A DNA stretch of 64,000 nt from Diadema setosum (lineage: Eukaryota; Echinodermata; Echinoidea; Diadematoida; Diadematidae), in contig NC_092686.1 of NCBI RefSeq assembly GCF_964275005.1, positions 16,527,190 to 16,591,189 on the forward strand, given 5' to 3'. A program made the translations under genes and the position numbers. The notes beneath the pieces are model-generated. The model ran no database searches. It was not told where the DNA came from and saw only the letters and a list, made by a program, of their open reading frames with translations. This document shows positions 25,496 through 37,900 of this stretch, one piece after another. Every line of letters starts with the position of its first letter. The stretch's first letter is position 1.

Positions 25496-28400
25496 TTAAC
25501 GAATTACATAATATAGGATTAGAAGAGAATATCATCTGAGTATACGTTTTTGAAAATACTGCCAGAAAACATTGGCAAGCACAGACATTTCACTATACCA
25601 TGAAACCCATTACCATTGATACCTTTCAAGAAGCATTTGTAAGCTTTTATTTAAGTTCTTAAAGCTTCGTGCTTGTTTTAATGAATGATCAAAAGAATTC
25701 TGTTCTTTGGAAGATGATAATCATTTTCATGATTATTTTGGAAGATGTCCATATACACACATATAGATATAGTCCTTTCTTATTGAGGCTTGCACTGTTG
25801 GTTGTAAAACCAACTAGAACAAAGAGAGGGTATCTATTTGATGTGTATGTTTAATTTCATAATGAAAGATGAAAGATTGGCAAAACTGCGATGGCCTTGT
25901 AAACCTGGATAGGAAACGAGCATTTTTTCCCTGCAGATGGTTAAAGACTTTAGCGTAAACTTGGCTTCCAGACGTGTACTGAAATGTCAAAGGCTATGCG
26001 AGGCTATGATTAAGAAAAAGGGTCGTGTTCTATCGCAAAATTCTTGCCATGTTTTCCATAATTTTCAGTCAATATTAAGTCATCAACAAAAGGAATGTCT
26101 TGTATGTGAACATGCAATAATATTCCATAATATGTTGATATTCTGTGTGCAACTGGTACTAGAATAGCATTTAAGAGTCTTATAAACATGGTATGATTAA
26201 GCAAAAGTAACACCTGTATGGCAGCTCCCATTCGCGAGATCTATTTATAGTTGAGCTTCAACACTTGCAACAGAAGAGCATGCATCAGAAAGATGTAAAT
26301 GAGCATCTGTTTTTCCTTCGTAGCTTAGCAATATGATGATGGACGCTGAAATGCAGTGTAAGATTAACAAGACACTGCTATTTTAGCCCATATTCAATGT
26401 ATTCATCATTGGCGAACTGAAAAAGACAATGACTTCACAGTTTGGGATCAACGTACATTGTACATAAATAAATATTATGTTCTTTTAGTACCATTAGAAG
26501 TTATGTTTAACTTATTATCAGGTACGAAGAAAATAATATGTCGTGAATGTGTGATGAAGATACCCTCTTAGTGGATAGACTTATGAAAATAATTGTACCT
26601 CCTGCAGTCTCTTTAATATTAGGGCTAATGTGCTTCAGTTTTCTAGCAGATTTAGAAATGCTTCTTCTACTTTGTCCGTATTGTCCAATTAAAACGCGCG
26701 CAAGTCAACAAAAAATGACATGCCATGAGAAAGATTAGATTTTTTTTTCATTTCCCCCAATGATTGCGTCTGTTTCTCACTTTTCGTTGAACTTCATGAT
26801 ACTCTGTAAGAAAGCATGATAATTGCATGTAACTGGTATTATGACAAATTAATGAAACTTTTGCGTCGAGTTTTTTTTTTTTAATGCAACTGACAAATTG
26901 TAATACATGTACATCGACGTAAGTAAGCACCGAATTAGTTGTATTATGACGCTATTATGATATGTTCATTTGCTTTTCTTGCTGCGGGGATGTGTCTGTG
27001 TCTAATCTACCCGTGGAAAAAAAAAGTTCTAACCTTGACAGGTTGTTTCATGAGTCAATCAAGGTTTTCGTGTTTATTTTCGTTTTACCAGTGCCAGTGA
27101 GGTTATTTAAATATTTGGATCACTGGATGAATCAATTAGCAGACATGTGGCATACGAGATAGAATTACTTTTGAAATGAATAAACGATTAAGCATAATGA
27201 GTGAAAGAAAACAAAATAGTCGGTACAATGATTGATGAATACAGAGACATGAGAATTATCATTGTCATATTGCCATTCTATGCTGTGTTCTGATATCTGA
27301 TGATATTATGTCTGTCATTATTATGTTTTTGACTTGTGTTTTTCTCTGACTGCAGGCTGCAAGGCGTGCGGTGGTCTGCACTGTGGACCCGGGCTTATCA
27401 TCGGCATCCTTGCTTGTGTCTACTTCATCATCATCCTTCCATCGGGTGAGTTGGCATGAAAGGCCAAATGGGCCAGGACCCGAAATCATGGACGAAATCA
27501 GTTTATATGCTGGTTTCAATGTCAAACTGTAAATCTATGCTTAAGACTTGATTTAGAAAAATAGGAAACAGAATATAGAACACATGCAATTCCATGTATC
27601 CCCTCTATTTTGGTGATACAGTAATCAACCGATTTCAATTTAATCATTTTTTTTTTCTGCTGAAGTTTTCTGTCACAAAATCTTACTTTAGATGGGATTG
27701 ATTATGAAAAACAAACAAACAAATTTTTGTCTCAGCATGCCATGTGGTGCCTCTCAGTGACCTTCTGATGACGTAATTTCTGATCTGCATGCTGCATCGT
27801 AACCATGACTGGGCTGTTGATCACTGAAATGAGTCACACTCTCTAATAAATAGCTGTGGTGAGCCTAATTTCGATTAGTTCTCTTATTTGGCTCAGTATG
27901 GGAGGTGTTATACCGCGCCAAGAGTTTCAGCAAAATTTAAGGCGACTGTGTAGCGTATAACAGGTGCTTTCGAACACAATCCTGACCCCCTCCCTTTGCC
28001 ACAGTTACGTGAAGTAATGCCAGACAAAAGAGTAGCAGAGCTAAATGAGAAGGATAATGGCTTCACATGTTTTCACGATACAGTGATAATGTCTGCATGT
28101 TATAGATGAAGTATAACTAGATGAGATGATACAAATGTACCTCTCTAGCCCACACACATGTCTTCATTGAGTTTGTATCTTTCTGACATTCAATATATAA
28201 AAAAAAAGAAATATCGTTTCTATCAGTTTTTGTTGTTTTGTAATAGTAAGAAGTTATATGCAAAAAGACTCTAATTCAAGAGAAAATGGAATGCAAAAGG
28301 AGGCGAGGGATACCATTAACATCTTGGAGTGAAAACATTAAAGGACTTGTAGTTGCTCGACTGCGTCCCATCCACTTCAGGCATCAGACAGGGAAGGCCG

Positions 28401-31400
28401 GCGTGACGTCACCCATGTCACAGCGGCACTATGTGACAAATATTATGTATTTGAAACTGATGATGATTATGTAATAAACCATTGATGACAAGTTTTATTG
28501 GGAAAAGGCTGCAATCACTATTATAATCATTGACCAAAATCTCATTTGTTTCTTTCTTTCTTTTTATGACATCATCACACTTAATACCGATTTTCATGAA
28601 ATTTATACAATCCTATTTGTTTATTTTTCCTCTATCTTAGTACAGTAGATTTTAACATTATAGTTGAATGAGCGACCGGCAGATGGTTAGAACGGTGAAA
28701 ATACAGGGGTAAGATCTCGAAATAGATTAAGAAATTCAAGCAGCTATATAGGGTGAACACTACAAGTCGATGGGGGGGGGGGTAGTTAACGGGGTAATGT
28801 GATAATTAAAAGAAAGTATCAGACAAATTAAATGGGTACTATTTACGATGACACCAGCAATACTACACTGTATGTGCAAGCAGTAGCAGTGGTGGACGTA
28901 GCTATATATGCTACGATATTCATCGGAGTCACGAGCTAGACACCCATGAGTCATACGGCCCAAGAGCTGGACATTGAAATTAGGTCCATATACCAATATC
29001 CAAGGGTCATACAGCTCGCGAGTTACTATATAGCCCACGAGCTAGATACCAAGCAAATAAGGCCTACGAGCTCGACACTACGTGAGCAAAGCCCATGATG
29101 TAATGTCGAGTTCGTTGGCCTTACTTGCTTAGTGTGGGCCCTCTTTGCCTAGTGTCTAGTTGGTAGACTGTACAGCTCGTGGCCCTATTTCACTTGATGT
29201 CGAGCTCTTGGGACTTGTTCACTTATAGTGTCAAGCTTATGAGCTGCTTGACTCACGAGCTGTGTGGCTCGTGGACTGTGTGACTCGTTGATGTCGAGCT
29301 CTTGATGAACACCCTATTTATCGGGACAAAACAAGAATCAGGGGGAGACAACTGAACCAAAAGCTGAGGGAAGCGAGGATGGGAGTAAAATGTGCATGTG
29401 ACTGGGGCATGAGAAGATGGCTGTATGCTGCATGGAAGGAAGAGACTGGCTATGGGAAAGAGGGAGAGGGGAAAACATGCATCAGTAAGAAGATGAAAGT
29501 AGTTGGGTGGAGACAGGAGAAATTTTTTACATATAGAGGGGAGTAAAAAATGTACACTGCATACATGCCTACTGGTAATCCCACCTAGGAGGAATACAAC
29601 CACCAGGGGGAAAAAAAACGAGTGGATGAAGACGAAGGAGAAGAAATTGAAAAAAAAAATGAAGAAGAGGAGGATGAGGAGGACGAAGAAAAAGAGTGAG
29701 AAGGAAAAGGAGGAGGAGGAGAAGACGAAGGAGCAGAAGAAGAACATGAAGAATGATTAGAACGAATTTTGAAAACAAACAAGTGAAAATGCCCTTTAAA
29801 CTTCTGCTGTACCCTATAAGGTTGGGAAGACATTGTCTTGAAACCAGAAATTCGGGAGGACTGAAACATGTATGAATATCTTTCCTTCCTCGATTCGCGT
29901 CAAGCAGTGCGGAAAATATTGCAATTTTGAAACTGTGTGCGTGACATATACCGTGTGATTAGAAATTGCAAATGAACAATTGTAGATAGGGTATTTGGGC
30001 GAGCATAACAAATTGAGATTCGCAACATTTGCCGCCAAGCTCTTTCTTATCCAAAGGTGCTGCTCGTACTCTAATCAACATCGGAGTACAGCCGCACTCT
30101 AGTGCAGGAGAAATTACCCGCGATGCACACTATATGGATTCCTGTAATGTTTCCCATCGGCAGTTAGGTGAGAACCTTTCTGTCGTGATTTACGGAGATT
30201 TAGCAAAAAGCACGAGCGGACTGCCGTCTTTCTGTATAACATGTTTTTTAAATTGCCCCGAGCAATGGATGCCTCAACCGACAAAACTTGAGTCGTCTTT
30301 TAGTACGACACCTTTTACTACAAAATATAACAAGGGGCGAGTGTCTAAAGGGTGGCGGTGATCGGTGGTATCCGAGAAACTAATGAATTGAGAAGGATTT
30401 AATAAATGAGGTGTAGAGATCTTCTTTCTGGCAAATTTATAGAGGGTCGCGCTGCAAAGAAAACAAGAACACAAACACAACAACTTTGTAACCTGAAGGT
30501 CTGATGTCAGATGAAACTTGTATGTACACACAGCTTTTGACTTTCCAATCAAGGATCATGTTGACTCTTTTCAAATAGAATTTGCATCTGTTCCGTTATA
30601 TAGAGTTTGATATCTTCTACATATCAATGAAATTTAGGATTCGTAACTATCAGAAGGGTATTTTTGCCTGGTCCTACCAAGTTGCTGAAGGTTAAAAAGC
30701 TCGATAGATTAAAAATCTTTGGAACACAATTATTAGGTATCACTCGATCCACTTGATACGTAATGTGCTCTCTTCAAGTGGATGCAGGTTTACTGACCGT
30801 ATTTGTCCGAATTTAGAGTAACATAGTGAACTCCATCTGTAGAAACGTAAACACATTAATTCATTAATATTTTTATGCGTAATGCTTTAGAGGGATAGAA
30901 ATCTTTAATAGATCTGCTTGGTGGCTCTCCAATTATAGAGCTGATTCGCTGTCATTAGCATGATTAGGGAACTGCGCGTTTGATGTATACATTCTCTCTC
31001 TCTCTCTCTCTCTCTCTTTCTGTATGTACCGTCTGTATGTCAAAAAAAAAAAATACAACGGGAGCTCCGCAATGATATCTTTAAAAATAGTGAATCAATC
31101 TAAATACAAATTCAGGGTATGAAACTATAACTCATTGCCCACATCTTACAGAAAACCCCATTCGATGTGCTTCAGTGGTCAGAGAGAAATGAGAAATTTT
31201 GTAGAGCATGCCAGCAATCTCTTCCCTCCAAGTTCTGTCTATTGTGTTCACACACAAGAGCATCAAAGTGCTAAACTTGGAAGAATCAGACTCATGACAT
31301 GCTTTACAACAATCCACGTTTCTCTGTGACCGCTTCACCAAATTGAATGGGGTTTTCTGTAAAATAGAGCTATGATGTTATATTTTAAGACCTTGAAATA

Positions 31401-33589
31401 GCATTTAGACAGTTTAATCATATTGGATGTTATCAATGCAAAAATCTGATTGTAATTTTTTTTTTGAACATACTGTATAGTCCTCCGCCCATCATACCGG
31501 AGATGACGAAGAATAGAAAGTAGCAGTGTAAATGGGACGTGAGAAAAGAGCTCATGAAATAATCCGTTTCCACTCACCTGATTTCATATGATGTCCCGTT
31601 TAAATCAGCATCAAGACGGGAATATTGTTTTACTCATTGTGTGTTCATTTTTGTATGCAACGTTCGGCGTCTGTGATAGTCAAGTAAATCTGAAGCTTGC
31701 AATGTAATGTTTAGAGATTAGGGCCTGTATACATGTATCATAAAACAGTGATGGGACGAGAGAAGAGAGAGGGAGAGAGAGGGGGGGGGGGGCAGCCCTT
31801 GACTGACAAACGAGAAGAGTGCTTAAACGAATAAGATGTTGAAAGAGTTATTGTGTCTTAATTACTGAATCGAAATTGATCAGAAATATTGTCGGTGAAG
31901 TGATTTATTCCTTGGTCGTGTTGGTGAACTGTGATATGTTAAGGTTGGTGACCGCAACCCTTCTCCCTAGCGAGGTTCAGTCTCTTCATCAACCTTTTCT
32001 ATAGGTCGTCCACCAGGGTTTGCCCATACAGTGCTCCAGCACTGAATATCTAACGGCGACTTGTTTATGGGTATCTTCCACCGCCAATGAATTATAACTC
32101 TATCTCCTCTAATTAGTAACTCTGGAGCAGTATATAAGGGTCACGATAAGTACTAAATTTGACCGAAATTCTTTCAGTTTGTCGACCTGCACATTTGAAG
32201 ATTTTATTCCAACTTCGATCTCCTCCCATTTTTTGTTTGTTTGTCCATTGTATTCCTGAAAGCTCATACTGATCTACTTGAGGGTTTGCCAACTTGAACC
32301 ACAAGTGTCACGTACACGAGATCATATTTCTTATGGGTTACCCCGTAACCCCGTCTGATTCGCCCCCACATGAGAGTTTGTAACACTTTTCACCAGATGT
32401 GTGCATGTGTAAGTGTGTGTTTATCAATGAAACAAATGAGATACCGGGTGTTTTTATTGTGAACTTTTCATGTCTACTTCTACGGTGAGAGAGAGAGAGA
32501 AAAAAAAACAAGAAGGAAATATTTCTATTAATTGCATCCAAATTATGCGAATATTCTGTTTATCAGTATATACAGTGCATACTAACAATGTAGATTATTG
32601 TTAGATAACTATATTATCTGACTTGAAATGAATAAATACCACTGGAAAAAAAAGTGTGTGTGCATGTGTGTGTGCATTTGTGTGTATGTATTTGCCTGAG
32701 CTTAGGGGAATGATTGTGTAGAATAGTTTGGTATATACTTTTCTTTGGTACTCAAGAGCCTCACAAACTTACCCACATATTGTACTGTTTGAAAATAGCT
32801 ATAGTCCATGTTCTCTGCGATCTGGCAGTCTGCAGCATAGGTCAAATTGTCATGTCTGAAATTTTACTCGTCGCTGTCTCCAATGACGAATAATCGAGCT
32901 GTCATCTGGTTCGAGCTTTCCGAGATACAAACAGACAAAGGTCATGGATAACGACAGCCTAACCTAACTAAGTAAACGATATAGCATCGTTTGCAGTGAT
33001 AGACAACCGTTTATATACTAAGTATATAAAAACGCAGAGAAGACAAACATGGGAAGATGCGGGTGTAATGTGCGCGTAAGAAAAGAAAAGGGATATTATA
33101 ACACTGGAATTGACGGATGAAGGTTATGGGTCATCCACTGATATAAACATTTTCCCCAATTGTTTTGGCAGCTGATTTTCGGGCAGAATGATTTTTTTTT
33201 TTTTTTTTGCTGACGATTAGATTCTTGTTATTGATACATGTTTGGCTTGCGGAAGATGACATTATTGTCGGGATGGTGTAAATTCTGTCGATCATCAGAG
33301 CACATCTTCTGTCGTCCAATCTATGCATTTGTCTTCCAATGAAGTTTGCCATTATAGTAGTAACTCAACTTTATCATCAATACCTTCTTCTTTTATAACC
33401 ACAGGTCTATTCCTTGCGATGGTGGGCGGTCCTAAAAGCGTCGTCCTCCTCCTCATTGGTCTCGGCTGTATCTTCATCCCCCTCCTCCTCTTCCTCCTGG
33501 TGTGTCTGCTCATGAGATGTCGGCGGAAGTACACACGAGCCACTCGTCATGTGCGAATGAGCGAGTCGACGGCTCCAGCTAACGTGTAG
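11681..33589 (+). CDS. Small two-helix membrane protein, unknown function (3 exons)
   Basis: Exons 11,681-11,705, 27,356-27,445 and 33,405-33,589 join in matching phase (1 then 1) to exactly 100 codons: a 99-residue protein and a stop. The short N-terminus MESNSVEKG leads into a cysteine cluster (Cys10, Cys13, Cys18), a hydrophobic helix (about residues 20-46 with a Pro-Ser break), a Gly-Gly-Pro-Lys turn, and a very hydrophobic second helix (about 50-75). A basic juxtamembrane MRCRRKYTR and a polar tail ending APANV follow. Both ends are probably on the same side of the membrane. Introns are 15.6 and 6.0 kb. I do not recognise the family; the layout loosely recalls small two-helix proteins such as PIRT, but this is not an assignment. 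Exons 2 and 3 are well supported. Exon 1 rests on phase, a donor and an upstream TATA box. Confidence 0.65.
12336..12398. repeat. (AT)n microsatellite
   Basis: An AT run directly upstream of the LINE 3' fragment in intron 1. Confidence 0.96.
12403..12580 (+). mobile_element. 3' end of a CR1/L2-type LINE
   Basis: The frame reads VAVFKSRLKTHLFF then stop. FKxxLKTHLF is the characteristic extreme C-terminus of CR1/L2-like reverse transcriptase proteins. A short 3' untranslated part with TTTTGCGCTTTATAAATTG follows, then an ATT tail (12,531-12,578). Only this 5'-truncated end remains. Confidence 0.7.
13961..14518 (+). mobile_element. MITE family A, copy 3
   Basis: It opens TTGAAGGACAAGTACATCTT and ends GGAGTTGTCCTTTAA. 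Inner arms pair through GACAATCCATTCAAAAGTTATG and GAACAGATTGTTTGATTTTCC. It is more diverged than copies 1 and 2, and the left TTAA has decayed to TTGA. Confidence 0.82.
15874..16188. mobile_element. 315-bp foldback element built of GAGTGA motifs
   Basis: TCTCTCTAAAAAAAA at the left pairs with TTTTAGAGAGA at the right. The arms are almost fully complementary and are themselves filled with GAGTGA on the left arm and TCACTC on the right, so the whole unit can fold into one long hairpin. There is no coding capacity. Confidence 0.85.
16652..17255. mobile_element. Foldback MITE with GGAAATCCAGTCCAA ends
   Basis: The left end GGAAATCCAGTCCAAGTTAG, with GTCTGATAAGAAAGAGTAAA after it, is mirrored by TTTACTCTTTTTTTATCAGAC and GGACTGGATTTCC at the right. 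Inner arm segments (AAAAATAAGGAAGTTGTGACA and its complement) also pair. About 600 bp, non-coding. Confidence 0.8.
17256..18899 (+). other. Intron 1 segment without recognised features
   Basis: Apart from a C run at about 17,345-17,372, I see no exon, RNA gene or repeat here. The short open frames have no splice or family support. Confidence 0.5.
18900..18947. repeat. (AT)n microsatellite with T tail
   Basis: An AT run followed by about 15 T. Confidence 0.96.
19156..19724 (+). mobile_element. MITE family A, copy 4 (subfamily with AAACCAAAACCC ends)
   Basis: It opens TTGAAGGAAACCAAAACCCA and closes GGGTTTTGGTTTCCCTTTAA. Internally it has GACAATCGATGCAAAAGTTAT and its inverted partner. It groups with the copy at 46,461 by AAGAGCAATATGGATTGAATG-like sequence, so at least two subfamilies are present. 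Confidence 0.85.
19731..19924. mobile_element. Foldback element with GGGTCCCGTTGCATAAAA ends
   Basis: The outer arms are CCGTTGCATAAAAC and TTTTATGCAACGGGCCCC. An inner hairpin pairs GCAACCTTAAAAAATTCAGG with CCTAAATTTTTTAAGGTTGC, and a second inner hairpin uses CTGGTTGG and CCAACCGG. It lies 6 bp from MITE A copy 4. Confidence 0.8.
19925..22466 (+). other. Intron 1 segment without recognised features
   Basis: No exon with splice sites in phase with the gene was found, and no RNA gene. It contains a short C run at about 21,757. Confidence 0.5.
22467..22750 (+). repeat. Two-copy tandem duplication, ~142-bp unit
   Basis: CGATTCATGTAGTC begins copy 1 at 22,467 and copy 2 at 22,609. The two are nearly identical, sharing TTGTCCACTTCCTATGGCAG and CACTTCTCATTTCGCGTACA, and differ by a few substitutions and a 4-bp change. 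This is a recent local duplication. Confidence 0.93.
23277..23435 (+). repeat. Five-copy minisatellite, ~31-bp unit
   Basis: AAATGGATATCAA repeats five times, each copy followed by a CACA(A/T)TGAGTT-type block and AGACGA. The last unit is shortened. It is non-coding. Confidence 0.92.
23436..24993 (+). other. Intron 1 segment without recognised features
   Basis: Nothing beyond simple A, T and GAAAT runs. Open frames at 23.9-24.2 kb have no family resemblance. Confidence 0.5.
24994..25065. repeat. (AT)n microsatellite
   Basis: An AT tract with one GT interruption. Confidence 0.96.
25440..25493. repeat. (AT)n microsatellite
   Basis: A pure AT tract. Confidence 0.96.
27356..27445 (+). CDS. Exon 2 of the two-helix membrane protein gene
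   Basis: The acceptor is TTTTTCTCTGACTGCAG and the donor TCGG|GTGAGT. It encodes the cysteine cluster CKACGGLHC and the first helix, GLIIGILACVYFIIILPS. Ninety nt, starting and ending in phase 1. Splice sites and hydrophobic coding content make this exon convincing. Confidence 0.75.
27446..28748 (+). other. Start of intron 2, no recognised features
   Basis: No exon or repeat was recognised. A single TGACGTCA occurs at about 28,402. Confidence 0.5.
28749..29317. mobile_element. 570-bp degenerate foldback element rich in GAGCT motifs
   Basis: TATAGGGTGAACAC at the left is mirrored by GATGAACACCCTATTTA at the right. Between them ACGAGCT, GAGCTCGACA and their complements recur many times, with CACGAGCTAGA forms on the left and TGTCGAGCTC forms on the right, so it folds on itself. 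A G run lies at about 28,771. It lies in intron 2. Confidence 0.65.
29600..29755 (+). repeat. Polypurine tract
   Basis: About 155 nt of nearly uninterrupted A and G (GAAGAGGAGGATGAGGAGGA-like). Its apparent Lys/Glu-rich and Ser/Phe-rich frames are composition artefacts. Triplex-prone. Confidence 0.85.
33405..33589 (+). CDS. Exon 3 (terminal) of the two-helix membrane protein gene
   Basis: The acceptor TTCTTTTATAACCACAG is followed by the codons for LFLAMVGGPKSVVLLLIGLG, the rest of the second helix, the basic MRCRRKYTR and a stop at 33,589. The first two bases complete a Gly codon with exon 2. Two overlapping antisense frames are shadows. Confidence 0.78.
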
Positions 33590-34989
33590 CAAGGGGTGGG
33601 CTGCCTCAACCCCTGAGGTGCACATATATTGACACGATCAGGGTGTGATACCCAGTTTGTTTCCTGTCTCTTTAAATACAACGCAAAGAGGTATGCATCT
33701 CCAGACTGACGATACAGGAGAGGTACTAGTAATCGACTCCGCCATTTCCCTCGACCTCCTCGTAGATGCATTTAGGAACGGATGTCGGCATGAATGTTTT
33801 GTCGAAGCTTTAAGAAGACCTTCATACCGGCTGCATACGTCAACGTAGGAATTGGCAATGGGATTGGCAATGTGTTGATGAGGCGCAAATCCGGAGATTC
33901 CCCAATGTGAGCAAAATGTGTTTTGTAAAACGTCACTAGATGAGTTCCACGTTTGTCTGTGGCTGTCAAGCAAAGTAAACAGATCACCGAGAGAGAGAGA
34001 GAGAGAGAAAGGCAACGATCCACATAGAGAACAATCTAGCACTGAGATGTTGCATTACAGAAGCAACCCTGTCACACATGAATTCTGAAAGATGATCTTT
34101 GACTTGTGCAAAGACCAAAAGAACTTTGTTATTCAAACTGTAGGATACCCTGTTGACCATGACGATACTTCAATTGAAACGGTACGGAAGATAACCGTCA
34201 ATACTTATATGTGTTACCATGTAGTTGTTGCAAGAGACAGATGAGCACTATGATAAGAGGACATTCCCACGTAAGGAAGGAATCGACTTGCGCTTACGAC
34301 GGAATTGTGTTCTGTCAGTGTCTTACAGAGACAGCAACGTTTATAGAAGGCGGTGTCTCTTTTTATTAATAATGTCCAGGAAAGCAATCATTATGTTTGC
34401 ACGGGCCATGTTTAAAAGCTGAAGGTCCGATGGATTTGTACAGGGTATATGACGGTATCGATATCTCTGCAGTGAGAGTTGACATAATATAAAATCCGTT
34501 TCTCTGCAGACATCGAATTAGATCTGACTGCCCGTTGTAGTGTTAACGTCTATCGAGATAGATGTTGCAACTGGCTCCTCCGAGGCATATGACAGTTTGC
34601 AGGGATTGTACAAACATGGGGTATTCAAACACTCGGAGGGAATAATGGGGCATTCATAAGCAAGAGAGTGAGAGTACGACGTTTTAAAAGACGGTTAAAA
34701 AAAAAAACCCCTGATGATTTATCGATGAACGGAGAGGATGATATGTATTTCACCTGCGCCAAACTCATTACATTACGCCAAAGGTTGTTGATAGGGGACA
34801 GCTTGTCTTGGGAAGATGAGAATTCTGCTTTTGGCATTATGTGCAGCGGGTTCCGCATTCAGGATTTTTTTTTTCTTGTGACACAACAGGAATTACGAGT
34901 GCAAAAATCAGAAGTTGAACCTAAATTCATACACACACAAAATAACAACAAAGACATACAGACACGAAGCAGAGAACAAGAAGGGAAAA

Positions 34990-34995
34990 AATAAA
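34990..34995 (+). promoter_or_regulatory. AATAAA polyadenylation signal candidate
   Basis: It lies 1.4 kb downstream of the stop at 33,589. I found no closer canonical hexamer on this strand. Confidence 0.35.
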
Positions 34996-37900
34996 TGGCC
35001 TTATATCTTACCGAGACGGTAAGTTGTCAAAGTAAACCACATAATTGGCAAATTCGTATCCTCGAGAAAATAACATCCTGTTTTCCTGCAAACGGACAGA
35101 TGAAGCGTGGTCCAAAGAACACTTGATAAGAAAATTAACACAGGGAACCTTAGCTATACATGGTCTTTTGTTCTTTTTTCTTTTCTGTGAGGTTCATGGC
35201 AATTGGTGAGTAAACACCCAAACAAAACAGGGAACAATGACGACGCCAAGACCAATGTATCACAGAAAAATTAGATGGGGCACATTATGGAATCTATATG
35301 TATCCATATATACAAGATATTCTTAACTCTGTAGGTGTTTTAAAGCCGTTGTCCTAGAGGTACCTTATCAGAAATTCTTGATTTCTAGGCTTTGAAATTC
35401 AGCTCGTTGAATAGACTGAACAGACTTAAAATCATCCGTTATCTTTTTGAGAACCCCAAGGGCCATTTCTTTATATCCACTTCAAATACTTTTTATTCAG
35501 TGTCTTATCTTTGAAACCACCATTGCATTTATGTATATGAGATCATCGTGCGCCACCATGTCACTAGGCAGATTTTGAGGGCTTCTGAACAAACTAAAGA
35601 AAACTTATCCCAACAAATCAATAGGAAAAAATGCAGATTATCGTCCAGTGGTTTTGACATACGACAGTGCGACCATGTAAGTCTGAAATAGAATATGAAA
35701 CAAGTTCATTGTGTTACAACTTGTAAACATGTGTCCATTTTGTACAATTCTGGCTTCATAGTTATCGGAACAGACAAGTGAAGAACAGACAAGCTGGCTT
35801 TAAATGAACTTTGGTGAGGGGTAAATGGTCGCGGCTGTTGAACCGTCACCTTGCAATTTTAGTTACGAACTGATAGCTACATTCGACTGACTGACTGAAA
35901 TGTTTATCAATGCAAGGCATGAGTTCCTAAAGTGCAATGAGTAAGATATCAAAAAAGTAATATTTTGCGTGTTTAAGCTTATTTATTATGAATAACGTTC
36001 TATAATGCTTCTTCCTGCATGTAATTTAATATGATTAGCATTTTGGTCAGTTTCGCGATCTATGGTTTTTCATAATTTGTCTTGATCTTAATGCAGTTTT
36101 AACCAATCATTTCAACGAAAGGGCATTTCCTTTAGCATGTTTAGTGGCTGAATCACGATATACTCTGCCTCGTCTGTGTATGGATCTGCAATGATTGTAA
36201 ATACACCTGGTGTATATATGCAGTTTGGAGCTGTACTATTTATGCGACCATTATGGTTACTTGTGTATCTAAAGCGATCGTCACGACACAAACCGTGCCT
36301 GAATTAAATGCTGGTTGGGAAATTGTAGTAGGGCCTACATTTTTAGATTACAAGTAGTCATTTTAGAAGCCAAATACCTTTTTGCTCACGTCTATTTCCT
36401 AGGATATTATATTGTGCAATCGCTTACAATGATGTACATAGTCACTTAACAGTGATTATCACGAAATATGTCATGATGTTTTATAATCATTATCGGAACA
36501 TCAGTTCTATACTTATCGATGTAAATTGTTCGAATTTAAAGATTTGTTATTGTGTATATTCAAGCCATGTAGAAATAGTATTTTGTCTAACACAAACCAA
36601 TAATATTATAGTTTATACCAGCGATTTGTACAATTGGCCAGTCAAGGTATACGATAGATTTTAACCGTGTATTGACGCAGTAAACATTGATTGAGAAACT
36701 TGAGCTTATCAAAGCATCATCGCGGAAATCTTGTATATGTGATTCTTCCTGTTGGAGAATCCCTTAATGAACGCAAACAGAACAGTTCGCTTTCTTCACA
36801 GTCATGGCTCCATCTTGTATTCCATACCACGTACCGCCAGGATTATACAATTTTTGATAACTCCATTATTGAAAGAGAGTATATATAAACATGCAGACAT
36901 AATGGAGTACCCCCATGAACCACAGTTATGAACGATCGCTTCTTATTCAATTTATGCTCTTATCACTTATCAAGGCTTGGTTCTGACGGGACAACTTCAG
37001 GAAGTGATTGATTACTGATTGTTGATTTTTTTATTTTTTTTCTTATGACGGCAGCTTACAAAGTTTACTGAAATTCAATCCCTGGGATCACTCAAGTCTG
37101 TAGTAAGTAACGGTGCACCGTAAAGTGGTGGACAAAATAACCGTTGCGCCTTGAGAGTGCGCATGTGTAGAGCCGTTTATAATTATCCATTCGTTATCTT
37201 GGATCTTGAAACATATTCATCTGACATTCCCTTGACTACTTTTCAACAACAAAAAAGAAAAAGAAAATAACGAAAGGGAGGTAAGACAAGCAAAAAACAA
37301 AAGCAAAAACAACCTTAAACATGCTGCTTTTAAGGTGTGTAGAGCGTAGTTGTAATTGTACATTCCCATTAAAGATCGCATTCCTTTGAAGGCATCATGA
37401 AATGGTCTCAACCAGAAACTTATATTTTGTGTCTAACGCTACCACGAACCATCCAGAATTATCTTAATTAGTATTATGGAGTATACATTTCAGTGTAATT
37501 CAGACTTGAGTCTCGTTTCCGTTCGGCTGTCTATATTGTGATATATTGTTGTGACATGTTTTAACAGTGTAATTACGATGCTAATTGCCATGCCAAATTT
37601 GTTACCGCCAACGATTCATAATGATGATTAATCATATTTCTCTATGCAAATTGTGTTTTTAGTGATGTGATGCTCAGCTGTTAGTACTTTTGAAGCACTA
37701 TGAAATGCTCTGTGAAAGCCAATGTCGGATTGAGTCTACAAGTATTATGAGAAACAGATGCAGTATTTGCTACCTTTCTCTTTGCGAGCAGAAATACTAT
37801 TTGTTTTTTGTTTTTTTGTCATTGAAAATGACGATCAGGGTCGGAAATAGTGAGCATGGAATTATAACATAACAAAGTACTGATTAAGTTGTAAAGAATG

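Noticed and set aside
29253-29778. Long open frames on both strands (up to 164 codons), Ser/Phe-rich or Lys/Glu-rich
   Set aside because: They come from the polypurine tract and part of the GAGCT foldback. Extreme low complexity and no splice or family support.
30029-30361. 110-codon plus-strand open frame in intron 2 of the two-helix gene
   Set aside because: No hydrophobic or domain pattern, no family resemblance, and antisense frame of similar length. Not supported.
33352-34042. Minus-strand frames of up to 134 codons opposite the terminal exon of the two-helix gene
   Set aside because: Shadows of the coding exon and of a GA repeat.
34668-34994. 108-codon open frame downstream of the two-helix gene
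   Set aside because: Lys/Arg-rich start followed by simple sequence, no splice support. It probably lies in the 3' untranslated region.
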